Notes under the pieces: generated by a model | The model's input: the letters and a program-made list of their open reading frames with translations, nothing else | Databases searched by the model: none | What the model was told of the DNA's origin: nothing | Part shown: one piece after another, positions 1 through 6,658 of the stretch | How the letters are laid out: each line of letters opens with the position of its first letter | Position numbering within the stretch: position 1 is the first letter of the stretch | Translations under genes and position numbers: made by a program | Assembly: GCF_000411975.1 (NCBI RefSeq) | Contig: NZ_ASXG01000035.1 | Coordinates: 1-40,547 of the forward strand | From: Amycolatopsis orientalis DSM 43388 | GTDB taxonomy: Bacteria; Actinomycetota; Actinomycetes; Mycobacteriales; Pseudonocardiaceae | Reading direction: 5' to 3' | Length of the DNA stretch: 40,547 nt

Positions 1-99
1 CGGACGCCCGCGCTTACCAGTCCGGACCGGCAGCAGGTCCTCGATCAACGCCCACTGATCGTCTGAGAGCAACTGAAACCGCGACACGAGCAGCAGCAT
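1..99 (-). CDS. IS5-family transposase, N-terminal fragment
   Basis: The first 33 codons from an ATG at 99 include SRFQLLSDDQWALIEDLLP followed by VRTGKRGRP. This is the characteristic N-terminus of actinobacterial IS5/IS112-type DDE transposases, where it forms a small helical DNA-binding domain before the catalytic core. A GTG at 87 would give the more usual MSRFQLLSD start. The protein continues off the left edge, so its catalytic residues and integrity cannot be judged. Confidence 0.75.
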   Translation of the reverse strand, partial: MLLLVSRFQLLSDDQWALIEDLLPVRTGKRGRP

Positions 100-135
100 C
101 CCAATAATCAACCGGGATATTTGTCAGACACGCCC
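1..135 (-). mobile_element. Left-hand end of an IS5-family insertion sequence (cut by window edge)
   Basis: The minus strand carries the first codons of an IS5/IS112-type transposase, preceded by a roughly 35-base leader that ends in GGGCGTGTCTGACAAATAT (117-135), which has the look of an IS terminal repeat. The outer edge falls at about 135, immediately beside a TAG that is also the stop codon of the neighbouring GAF-ANTAR gene. IS5 relatives often target TA-containing sites such as CTAG or TNA, which fits CTAG at 135-138. The other end lies outside the window, so the inverted repeat and target duplication cannot be confirmed. Confidence 0.7.
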
Positions 136-899
136 TAGCCGTCCGTGCCGGGGCGGCACACCTCGTCGACGAATTGCTGTGCCAGGGTGCGGAGTTTGAC
201 GTTCGTGCGCTGGGATTGGCCGACGAGGATCTCGAAGGCTTCGTCGGCGGTGACGCGGCGGACGGCCATCAGGATGCCTTTCGCCTGGTCGATGACCGCG
301 CGGGAGCTGAGCGCGGTCCGGAGTTCGTCGACCGTGGTCCGGGCGGTGCGGTGCCGTTGGGCTTGCCGCAGGGCGGCTTCGGCGGCGGTGGTGTAGAGCT
401 CGAGCAGGGCGGCGTCGAGGTCGCTGAAGCCGTGGTCGCCCGCGCCGTAGAGAGTCAGCGAACCGGAGAACTCTTCGTCGAGGTACAGCGGCGCGGACAG
501 GTAGCTGCCGACGGACGCGTCGCGGGCTGCGCTGACGAAGCCGGGCCAGCGTCCGGTGGCTTCGTCGGACACGGTGACGCGGACGACTTTGCCGGTGCGG
601 GCCGCCTCCAGCGCGGGACCGGAACCGGCGTCGTACTGCGCCGCGGCGATGGTTCCGGCCTCGTCCGCGGTCGCGGCCACCGTGCGGGGAACGCCGTCGC
701 TCACCACCGACACGCTGGCGTGGTCGGCGCCCGGGATGGCCGGAACGACCTGCTGGCAGAGCCGGTGCAGGATGGCCGGCAGTCCTTCTTCCTGGTCGAG
801 CGTGTCGGACAGGCGCTCCAGCGCTCCGGTGACCTCGTCGACCCGGCGCACCACGCGCGGGTCGTCGACGTGGTCGGATGTTTCGTCGTTCAGCGACAT
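135..899 (-). CDS. GAF and ANTAR domain-containing RNA-binding antiterminator
   Basis: This 254-residue protein has a GAF sensory domain (about residues 38-175) and a C-terminal ANTAR helical bundle (about 190-245) containing the hallmark IDQAKGILM (203-211). ANTAR domains bind paired hairpins in nascent mRNA and prevent transcription termination; GAF domains sense small ligands or redox state. The ATG at 899 is preceded by AAGGA at good spacing. The gene is divergent from a MarR gene, with an operator-like palindrome between them (927-946). Its TAG stop lies exactly at the edge of an inserted IS; the C-terminus still looks complete. The ligand and RNA targets are unknown. Confidence 0.9.
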   Translation of the reverse strand: MSLNDETSDHVDDPRVVRRVDEVTGALERLSDTLDQEEGLPAILHRLCQQVVPAIPGADHASVSVVSDGVPRTVAATADEAGTIAAAQYDAGSGPALEAARTGKVVRVTVSDEATGRWPGFVSAARDASVGSYLSAPLYLDEEFSGSLTLYGAGDHGFSDLDAALLELYTTAAEAALRQAQRHRTARTTVDELRTALSSRAVIDQAKGILMAVRRVTADEAFEILVGQSQRTNVKLRTLAQQFVDEVCRPGTDG

Positions 900-926
900 T
901 CCTTAGTCCTTGCGAAAAGCGATAAG

Positions 927-946
927 CTGTTACCGTACGGCAACAG
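927..946. promoter_or_regulatory. Operator-like palindrome between GAF-ANTAR gene and MarR gene 1
   Basis: CTGTTACCGTACGGCAACAG is a 20-base inverted repeat with a single mismatched pair. It sits in the divergent intergenic region, where a MarR-family dimer would be expected to bind. A related sequence with the same TGTT-N10-AACA frame and the same trailing CAGT lies at 6013-6030, beside the second MarR gene. Binding by either MarR protein is inference. Confidence 0.6.
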
Positions 947-1044
947 TTGCTCTATGACAATGATGGTCCGGCGAAGCCGGCGCGGTCCGGGGGCCGGGAG
1001 ACCGGCGGTAAACTGCGGTGACGGCGAGACCCAGGGATGCCACA

Positions 1045-1542
1045 GTGAACGCAGCGAACCGGACCGGCGGGACACGGGCGGCCAAGCAGGCCGCGGCTGC
1101 CGTGGCGGACGCGGCCGAGCTGCTCGAGATTTTCTTCGAGCGGGCACGGGACGCGTCGCCGAGGCCGTTGTCGTTGTCGCAGGTGCGTGCGGTGGTCGCG
1201 CTGGACCGCTACGACGGGCTGAACCTGCGGACCCTGGCCGAGCTTCTGGGTTCGACGCCGCCGCTGGTGAGCCGGCTGTGCGACCGGCTGGAGGCGGTCG
1301 GGTTCCTGGTGCGGCTGCCGAACGCGCGGAACCGGCGGGAACTGACGCTCCGGCTCAGCGACGCCGGGCGGGCTTACCTGCAGGATCTGCGGGCGCGGCG
1401 CCGGGCGAGCCTGCACCAGGTTCTCGCCGGGCTGAGCGAGGAGGAGCGGGACGCCCTGGTGACCGGGTTGCGCGCGTTCGACGCGGCCGCCGCGCCGGAA
1501 TTGCCCGGGGGACGCATTACGCCGTCGGCGAAGCGGTCCTGA
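1045..1542 (+). CDS. MarR-family transcriptional regulator (paralogue 1)
   Basis: This 165-residue winged-helix protein has a core reading LRTLAELLGSTPPLVSRLCD (helix-turn-helix), then a beta-wing segment (RNRRELTLRLSDAG). MarR dimers usually repress nearby genes and release DNA on binding phenolic or oxidising ligands. I chose the GTG at 1045 because AGGGA lies seven bases upstream; a GTG at 1018 would add nine residues. It is about half identical to the MarR protein at 6060-6575, and the 13 bases before and including the start (GGATGCCACAGTG) are the same in both genes, so they are duplicates. It is divergent from the GAF-ANTAR gene. Confidence 0.88.
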   Translation: MNAANRTGGTRAAKQAAAAVADAAELLEIFFERARDASPRPLSLSQVRAVVALDRYDGLNLRTLAELLGSTPPLVSRLCDRLEAVGFLVRLPNARNRRELTLRLSDAGRAYLQDLRARRRASLHQVLAGLSEEERDALVTGLRAFDAAAAPELPGGRITPSAKRS

Positions 1543-1682
1543 CCCCTGCGCTGCGGCGAGAGTTTCCCTTGCGCGGGTGCTGGACGCGGCCTCGCTCGTG
1601 CGGCGGGTCCGTGCTGTCCGCGGCCTGGACGGCGGTGCTGCCCAGCGGCTGCCAGGTCTGCCGCGGCTGACGAGCAGACCAG

Positions 1683-2012
1683 TCACGGAGCGGTGGCCCG
1701 GAACTGCTCCAGGTCTTGCAGAGCCGGTTCGGCGAGCCGGAGGGCGGTGGTGAAGCAGCCGCGGATGGCGAGGAGGTCCGCGACGAGTTCGCGCACCTCT
1801 CCGGCGTGGTCCCGGCAGAAAGCCGAAGGCGTCCGGTCGATCAACGCCGTCGCGGCGTTCGCCAATGCGGCCGTGGTGGCGACGATGCCGTGGACCGCCG
1901 CGTGCAGGTCGGCTGGCGCCGGCGCGGTCAGCCGTTGCCGGGCTTCTTCGACTGCTTCTTTTGCCCGGGCGAAAGAAGCAGTGAGGGCTTCGTGATCGGC
2001 CGCGGCGGTCAC
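1683..2012 (-). CDS. Small all-helical hypothetical protein at the end of the stressosome operon
   Basis: This 109-residue alanine-rich protein is predicted to be helical throughout, with no signal peptide or membrane segment; I do not recognise the family. It is the last gene of the RsbR-S-T operon, 66 bases after the RsbU-like phosphatase. The GTG start at 2012 overlaps (GTGA) the stop of an 18-codon ORF that begins with an ATG at 2065 behind a good GGAG site, so translation may be coupled to that leader. Alternatively, the C6 run in the leader hides a frameshift and the real protein starts at 2065. Confidence 0.65.
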   Translation of the reverse strand: MTAAADHEALTASFARAKEAVEEARQRLTAPAPADLHAAVHGIVATTAALANAATALIDRTPSAFCRDHAGEVRELVADLLAIRGCFTTALRLAEPALQDLEQFRATAP

Positions 2013-2065
2013 CGGTGGATTCCGCTCCGTGCGGTGCCCAGGGCGGGACGGGGGGATCGCGTCAT
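2009..2065 (-). CDS. Possible 18-residue leader peptide ahead of the small helical protein
   Basis: The ATG at 2065 follows CTGGAG with seven-base spacing, the best ribosome-binding site in this gap. The reading frame runs 18 codons (MTRSPRPALG...) and ends in a TGA that overlaps the GTG start at 2012 as GTGA. That arrangement allows translational coupling. A run of six C (minus strand) in codons 4-6 makes a frameshift artefact a real alternative. No function is claimed. Confidence 0.3.
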   Translation of the reverse strand: MTRSPRPALGTARSGIHR

Positions 2066-2078
2066 CGTCGTTCTCCAG

Positions 2079-3269
2079 TCAGAGGTGCTCAGTTCGCCGC
2101 AGGGCCAGCAGGACGGTGTCGTCGGTGTGCAGCACGACGTCGTGCATCCGGGTCACGAGGTCGCGGGGGAGCGCGTCGATCGGGTGGCGGGCGTGCGCGG
2201 GCGCGTGGTCGAGCAGCCGGACGAGGCCCTCGTCGAGGTCGCGGCGGCTTTCGATCAGGCCGTCGGTGTAGAGCAGCAAGGTGTCGCCGGGCCGCAGCGT
2301 GCGGCGGGTGAGCGCGGGGCTGCCCGGGTCGGGGAATCCGACGCCGCGGCCGACGACCGGCGGAGGCAGCAGTTCCGCGGCCCCGGCCTCGGTCACCAGC
2401 ACCGGAGGCGGATGCCCGCCGTTGGCCAGCGTCGTCTCGCCGGTCGCTGGGTCGACGCGGGCCAGCAGCACGGTGGCCATCAGGTCCGGTTCGATCCGCG
2501 CCAGCGTTTCCGCCGTACGGGCGATGAGGTTGTGGAACGGGTGCCCCTGCAGGGCCAGGGTCCGGATGGCGTGGGTGGCGGTGAGCGCGTGCCGGGTGGA
2601 GGTGACGCCGTGCCCCACCGCGTCGACGAGCGTCACGTGCAGCGAGCCGTCCGGCAGGACGAACCAGTCGTAGAGATCGCCGCCGGTCGGGGAGTCCGGG
2701 TCGGTCGGCGAATAGTGGACGGCGAGCCCGAGCCCGGGCGCGTCCGGCGGCGGGGGCCGCAGCGCGTCCTCGAGTTCGCGGAAGATGAACGCGTGCGCGG
2801 TGCGCAGCTGCTCGTCGCGCTCTTCGAGTTCGACGTACATCGCCAGCACGCCGCTGTTCGTCTCCGCGAGTTCGTGCTTGAGCTCGCGTTGCTGCTGGGC
2901 GAGGCCGTCGGCCCGGGCGATCAGCGCGAGCATCTCCTCGCGAGTGGCCGCTTCGTCGTCGGCCGGAGCGGGCACCGGGCCTTCGCCGGCGGGGAGATAC
3001 CAGGTCGGGGTGGCGTCGTCGCCGGCGTCGGGCAGCAGCGGGAGAGCGTTGCGCCGGGCCTGTTCCACCGGTTCGGGCAGGCGGAGGGTGACGGCGAGCC
3101 GGTGCTCGGCGGCGGCCGTTTCGAGGACGACGCGCCGGCCCGCGCCGAGGGAGGCTTCGGCGAGCAGGGTCGCGGACAGGACGAGGCGCGCGCGGTCGTC
3201 GGCGGGCACGCCCGCGTCGGCGCAGGCGACGCGCAGGCGGCGGCGGAACCGGGCGAGGGCAGGGTGCAT
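2079..3269 (-). CDS. RsbU-like PP2C-type serine phosphatase
   Basis: This 396-residue protein has three parts: an N-terminal region resembling a degenerate RsbT/RsbW fold (1-65), a coiled coil (about 108-170) and a SpoIIE/PP2C phosphatase domain (about 180-395). The metal-binding motifs are intact: GGDLYDW (196-202), DAVGHG (216-221), TDGLIE (335-340) and DDTVLLAL (383-390). In partner-switch systems such phosphatases dephosphorylate an STAS anti-anti-sigma factor once activated by RsbT. The ATG at 3269 shares one base with the TGA of the upstream RsbT-RsbX gene (TGATG), so the genes are translationally coupled. An open frame extends further upstream but overlaps that gene and is not used. 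Confidence 0.88.
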   Translation of the reverse strand: MHPALARFRRRLRVACADAGVPADDRARLVLSATLLAEASLGAGRRVVLETAAAEHRLAVTLRLPEPVEQARRNALPLLPDAGDDATPTWYLPAGEGPVPAPADDEAATREEMLALIARADGLAQQQRELKHELAETNSGVLAMYVELEERDEQLRTAHAFIFRELEDALRPPPPDAPGLGLAVHYSPTDPDSPTGGDLYDWFVLPDGSLHVTLVDAVGHGVTSTRHALTATHAIRTLALQGHPFHNLIARTAETLARIEPDLMATVLLARVDPATGETTLANGGHPPPVLVTEAGAAELLPPPVVGRGVGFPDPGSPALTRRTLRPGDTLLLYTDGLIESRRDLDEGLVRLLDHAPAHARHPIDALPRDLVTRMHDVVLHTDDTVLLALRRTEHL

Positions 3270-4288
3270 CAGGCGAGCCAATGGGGGTGCAGGGCGATCA
3301 TCGCGGCGTCGTCGCGCGGATTGCGGTGGCGGTGGGCGAGTTCGGCCGCCAGCAGCAACGCGTTGGCGGTCAGGGGCAGGGCTTTGCCGCCGGGCGGCGG
3401 GGTCCGCCATCCGTGGCCGACGCCGTCGGTCTGCAGCAGGACGAGGTCCCCGTCCGACAGCGGGGCCTGGCGGACCTGGACGGCGGGCAGGCTGAATCCG
3501 ACGATGCCCGGGACGCTCAGCAGCAGCCGGGGTTCGCGGCCCGGGCCGACCGCGGTTCCGCTGACGTTGCCGACGCCGCAGAAATCGAGCCGGTGCGGGG
3601 CGATCCGGGCGAGGGCGACGGCGGCGCCGCGGGTGGCCCGCAGCGCCCGGTGCATGCTCGCGAGCTGCTGGGTCAGCGGCCGGTCGGGGTTCTGGCCGAA
3701 GACGCGGACGGCGAGATCGGCGGCTTCGGCGGCGTCCGGGCCGTGGCCGAGCCCGTCGACGACGACGGCGGTCCAGCCGTCGTGCGCCTGCGCGACCGCC
3801 ACCGCGTCCCCGCACTGCTCTTCCCCGTCGCGAGGCAGGCAGAAATGCCCGATCGCGGCGGCCCGGCCGGCGGGCGTGCCGGGGGCGAGCAGCCGCGCGC
3901 CGGCGACCGTCCCTCCGCCGGGCGCCGAGCGGATCCGGAACACGGTGGCCATCCGGCTGACCGCGCCGAGACCGGTGCCGAGGGTGGCGGTGGTCGAGTT
4001 GCCGTCGAGCAGCCAGTGCCCGACGTCGGCCATCCCCGGCCCGTCGTCGGCGGCCAGGACGTCGACGCCGTGCCCGATCGCCGACCGCTGCACCACGACC
4101 GATCCGTTGACCGCGTGCTTGTTGAGGTTGCTGGCCAGCTCCGACGTGACCACGGCCGCGCGCTCGGTGAGCACGTCGGGCAGCCCGGCGGCCCGGCCGG
4201 TCTCGCGGGTCGTGCGCGTGGCGGCGTACACGGCGCTGGCGTGGTCGACGCGCACGTGCCGCGAGGGCGGGAGAGCCGCGGCGCTCAC
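3269..4288 (-). CDS. RsbT-like kinase fused to an RsbX-like PP2C phosphatase
   Basis: This 339-residue protein joins two stressosome activities. Residues 1-135 are a GHKL ATPase/kinase domain of RsbT/RsbW type: N-box SELASNLNK (49-57), DDGPGM (81-86), GTGLGA (104-109) and GGGTVAGA (124-131). Residues 145-337 are a PP2C domain with EEQCGDA (156-162), VVDGLGHGPDA (176-186), TDGVGHG (287-293) and DDAAMIAL (326-333). In Bacillus, RsbT phosphorylates RsbS and RsbR to release itself, and RsbX removes those phosphates; here both functions appear to be on one chain. The GTG start overlaps the stop of rsbT by four bases. Whether the kinase half acts on the stressosome or on another STAS protein is not visible from sequence. 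Confidence 0.87.
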   Translation of the reverse strand: MSAAALPPSRHVRVDHASAVYAATRTTRETGRAAGLPDVLTERAAVVTSELASNLNKHAVNGSVVVQRSAIGHGVDVLAADDGPGMADVGHWLLDGNSTTATLGTGLGAVSRMATVFRIRSAPGGGTVAGARLLAPGTPAGRAAAIGHFCLPRDGEEQCGDAVAVAQAHDGWTAVVVDGLGHGPDAAEAADLAVRVFGQNPDRPLTQQLASMHRALRATRGAAVALARIAPHRLDFCGVGNVSGTAVGPGREPRLLLSVPGIVGFSLPAVQVRQAPLSDGDLVLLQTDGVGHGWRTPPPGGKALPLTANALLLAAELAHRHRNPRDDAAMIALHPHWLA

Positions 4289-4722
4289 GGTTTCCAGCGC
4301 ACGATCGTGACCGTGGTGCCCTTGCCGGGCGCGGTGTCGAGACGGAACTCGTCGGCCAGCCGCCGGGTGCCGCCCAGCCCGTGCCCGAGCCCGGCTCCGG
4401 TGCTGAATCCGTCGGTCATCGCCTGCGCGACGTCGGCGATGCCCGGTCCTTCGTCGCGGACCCGCAGGCGCAGGCCGACCCGGCCGGTGTCGCCGCGCAC
4501 GACCTCGATCGTCAGCGTGCCGCCCCCGCCGTGGATGTAGGCGTTGCGGACCAGCTCGCTGGCCGCGGTGACGATCTTGGTCTGGTCGACGATCGAGAAG
4601 CCCGCCGCGACCGCGCTGGCGCGCACCGCGTGCCGGGCGGCGAGCAGGTCCTCCTCGGCCCGCACGACGTGTTCGCCGGGCGGGGTGTCGTTTCCGGGAT
4701 CGGTGAGTCCGTCAGGGAGCAT
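4285..4722 (-). CDS. rsbT: RsbT-type serine/threonine kinase (stressosome switch protein)
   Basis: This 145-residue GHKL-fold kinase has the N-box AASELVRNA (53-61), DEGPGI (90-95), GLGHGLGG (111-118) and GKGTTVTI (133-140), all in RsbT order and spacing. In stressosomes RsbT is held by the RsbR-RsbS core; under stress it phosphorylates them, is released and activates an RsbU phosphatase. Its ATG overlaps the end of rsbS by 11 bases and its stop overlaps the next gene by four, placing it in the same message as the STAS scaffold and phosphatases. The single-domain form contrasts with the fused RsbT-RsbX protein just downstream. Confidence 0.9.
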   Translation of the reverse strand: MLPDGLTDPGNDTPPGEHVVRAEEDLLAARHAVRASAVAAGFSIVDQTKIVTAASELVRNAYIHGGGGTLTIEVVRGDTGRVGLRLRVRDEGPGIADVAQAMTDGFSTGAGLGHGLGGTRRLADEFRLDTAPGKGTTVTIVRWKP

Positions 4723-5104
4723 GAGGCGCCTCTTCGGCGGCCTCGGCGGGCCGGCGCCAGCCCAGCAGCTCCATCGCCTGCTCGGCGGTGAGCGCGGTCT
4801 GGACGCCGGTGAGCTGCAGCCCCAGCTCGGACAGGGTGATCGCGACGGCCGGGCGCATGCCCGCGACGATCATCCGGGTGCCGAGCAGCCGTCCGGTGTC
4901 GGCCAGCTGCATCAGCACCCGCGCCACGAACGAGTCGATCAGCTCCAGCCGGGAGATGTCGATGACGACGCCGCGGATCCCCTCGTCGGCGATGCGGTTG
5001 GCGAGTTCGTCGGTGAACGCCAGCGCGGTGGCGTCGTCGAGGTCGTTGAGCAAACCGCTGAGCAGGACGTCGCCCAGCCGCAGGATCGGCAGCCCGGGGT
5101 TCAC
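4712..5104 (-). CDS. rsbS: RsbS-type single STAS-domain stressosome protein
   Basis: This 130-residue protein is a lone STAS domain. The segment DISRLELIDSF places Ser58 at the position of the RsbS serine phosphorylated by RsbT (Ser59 in B. subtilis), and MIVAGMRP (78-85) is the conserved second loop. RsbS and RsbR co-assemble into the stressosome shell that sequesters RsbT. The start is a GTG overlapping the rsbR TGA (GTGA). A long open frame covers this region in continuity with upstream sequence, but the upstream portion lies over rsbR in another frame and is not coding. A proline- and glutamate-rich tail (about 118-130) extends past the fold. Confidence 0.88.
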   Translation of the reverse strand: MNPGLPILRLGDVLLSGLLNDLDDATALAFTDELANRIADEGIRGVVIDISRLELIDSFVARVLMQLADTGRLLGTRMIVAGMRPAVAITLSELGLQLTGVQTALTAEQAMELLGWRRPAEAAEEAPHAP

Positions 5105-5970
5105 CCGTTCACCGCGCCGGCGCGGGGCCGCTCGCCCAGCAGCTGCATCGCGGTGGCCAGCGCGTCGGCGAGAGACCCCCGGGTCACGATGTGCGACAGG
5201 TCGATGCCCAGCTGGGTGATGGTCCGCGCGATCGGGGGCCGGATGCCGCTGATGACGCAGTCGGCGCCCATGAGCCGCACCGCGGAAACGGTCTGCAGCA
5301 GATGCTGCGCGACCGCGGTGTCCACTGTGGGCACTCCGGTGATGTCGATGATCGCGACGCGGGCCTCGTGCGTCTGGATGGCCTCCAGGAGGTTGTTCAT
5401 CACGACCTGGGTGCGGGCGCTGTCCAGCGTGCCGATCAGGGGGACCGCGAGGATGTGCCGCCACAGCTGCACGACCGGGGTCGACAGCTCGAGCATCTGG
5501 TGGTGCTGGTCGCGGATGATCTGCTCGCGCCCGGAGACGTACACGGCGAACGACAGCACGCCCGCGCGGTCGAGCAGTTCGCTGACCAGGAGGGCGGCCC
5601 GGTAGCGCACCGCCGGATCGGCGGTGTGGCGCTCGATCGCGTCCAGCAGCGTCCGCTTCAGCGCCAGGATCGCCATCGCGGTGGCCGACGGCGCCGCACC
5701 CGCCCGTGCCCGCCGTTGCGACAGCGCGGTCAGCGCGTCGCGCACGCCCGGGTCCCGCTCCACGATGCGGGCCGCCGGCAGTTCGGCGCCGAGTGCGTCC
5801 CGCAGCGTTTCGAGCAGTTCCGCGGCCTCGCGGCGCAGCTCGCGTTCGTCGTGCGGCGCGTCCGGGACCTCCAGCTGCTGCCGGACCCAGTCGTCCACCA
5901 GGGCGGCGTGGTCCTCGTCCAGAGTCCGCGTCAGCAGACCCCGGACGTCGCCCTTGTCCGTGCCCGGCAC
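5101..5970 (-). CDS. rsbR: RsbR-type stressosome sensor/scaffold protein
   Basis: This 289-residue protein has an N-terminal helical RsbR domain (about 5-150), probably globin-like, and a C-terminal STAS domain (about 164-280). The STAS half has the family-diagnostic run TPVVQLWRHILAVPLIGTLD, then DITGVPTVDT with Thr211, and SGIRPPIART with Thr250. These match the two threonine sites phosphorylated by RsbT in Bacillus RsbR proteins. The GTG at 5970 follows AGGAGG at good spacing. It is the first gene of the operon RsbR-S-T-TX-U. An operator-like palindrome and a candidate promoter lie 40-80 bases upstream. The stimulus sensed by the N-terminal domain is unknown. Confidence 0.9.
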   Translation of the reverse strand: MPGTDKGDVRGLLTRTLDEDHAALVDDWVRQQLEVPDAPHDERELRREAAELLETLRDALGAELPAARIVERDPGVRDALTALSQRRARAGAAPSATAMAILALKRTLLDAIERHTADPAVRYRAALLVSELLDRAGVLSFAVYVSGREQIIRDQHHQMLELSTPVVQLWRHILAVPLIGTLDSARTQVVMNNLLEAIQTHEARVAIIDITGVPTVDTAVAQHLLQTVSAVRLMGADCVISGIRPPIARTITQLGIDLSHIVTRGSLADALATAMQLLGERPRAGAVNG

Positions 5971-6012
5971 CGTATCCTCCTGCGGTCAGGGCGTGCTGCG
6001 CCGCCGATCCAT

Positions 6013-6030
6013 TGTTGTCATGTAACAACA
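6013..6030. promoter_or_regulatory. Second TGTT-N10-AACA operator-like site, upstream of rsbR
   Basis: TGTTGTCATGTAACAACA has the same TGTT-N10-AACA frame, followed by GTGG, as the palindrome at 927-946, which is followed by GTTG. It lies between the second MarR gene and rsbR and overlaps the candidate -10 hexamer of the rsbR promoter, a layout suited to repression. Control by one or both MarR paralogues is inference. Confidence 0.55.
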
Positions 6031-6049
6031 GTGGAGGGTAGTGGTGCAA
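6020..6049 (-). promoter_or_regulatory. Candidate vegetative promoter for the rsbR operon
   Basis: On the minus strand, TTGCAC (6049-6044) is followed after 18 bases by TTACAT (6025-6020). This resembles a housekeeping -35/-10 pair and points at rsbR about 50 bases downstream. The -10 element lies inside the MarR operator-like site. The spacing and hexamers are imperfect, so this is only a candidate. Confidence 0.35.
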
Positions 6050-6059
6050 CACCGGGGGC

Positions 6060-6575
6060 TCACCCCGGCCTGTCGCCGCGCTCCCGGACGGCGGCGACCG
6101 CCTGGTATTCCCGCAGCCCGCGGGCCAGTGCGGCCCGTCCGGCGGGTGTCATCCGGGCCAGCACCGCGCGGACGCTCTCCCGGCGGCGGGCGCGCAGTTC
6201 CCGCAGGTATCCGCGGCCGCGTTCGCTCAACCGCAGGACCAGCTCCCGGCGATCGCGCGAACTCGGCAGCCGTTCGAGGAAGCCGACCGCCTCGAGCCGG
6301 TCGCACAACCGGCTCGCCAGCGGAGGCGTCGAGCCGAGCAGTTCGGCCAGCGTCCGCAGGTTGAGCCCGTCGTGGCGGTCGAGCGCGACGACCGCGCGCA
6401 GCTGGGCGTGCGACAGCGGATGCGCCGGCACCTCCCGCATCCGCTCGACGACCGCTTCGAGCAGATCGGGGAGTTCGGCCGCCCGTCGAGGCCGGGCTGT
6501 TCGCGGGACCGATGCACGGCCTCCACTGTGGCATCCATATGCTGATCCGGCAGGACAGCTCACGCGATTGGCCAT
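6060..6575 (-). CDS. MarR-family transcriptional regulator (paralogue 2)
   Basis: This winged-helix MarR protein contains LRTLAELLGSTPPLASRLCD and the wing SSRDRRELVLRLSERG, closely matching the paralogue at 1045-1542. Its start is uncertain. The ATG at 6575 gives 171 residues but has no ribosome-binding site and an N-terminus unlike the paralogue. The GTG at 6526 sits in the same GGATGCCACAGTG context as the start of paralogue 1 but is out of frame with the MarR domain; removing one base from the CCC at 6482-6484 (GGG on the coding strand) would join them. So an N-terminal frameshift or sequence error is likely. It lies just upstream of, and in line with, the rsbR operon. Confidence 0.75.
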   Translation of the reverse strand: MANRVSCPAGSAYGCHSGGRASVPRTARPRRAAELPDLLEAVVERMREVPAHPLSHAQLRAVVALDRHDGLNLRTLAELLGSTPPLASRLCDRLEAVGFLERLPSSRDRRELVLRLSERGRGYLRELRARRRESVRAVLARMTPAGRAALARGLREYQAVAAVRERGDRPG

Positions 6576-6658
6576 AGACCGGCACGGCGGAGCGGAGCAG
6601 ACTCGCAAGACTGACCGCGTGCCGCCCCGGCGCCCGGCGGCGTGAGCAGGAGGCGGCG

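Noticed and set aside
1543..1682. Terminator hairpin after MarR gene 1
   Set aside because: CCGCGG arms exist, but pairing is interrupted and weak.
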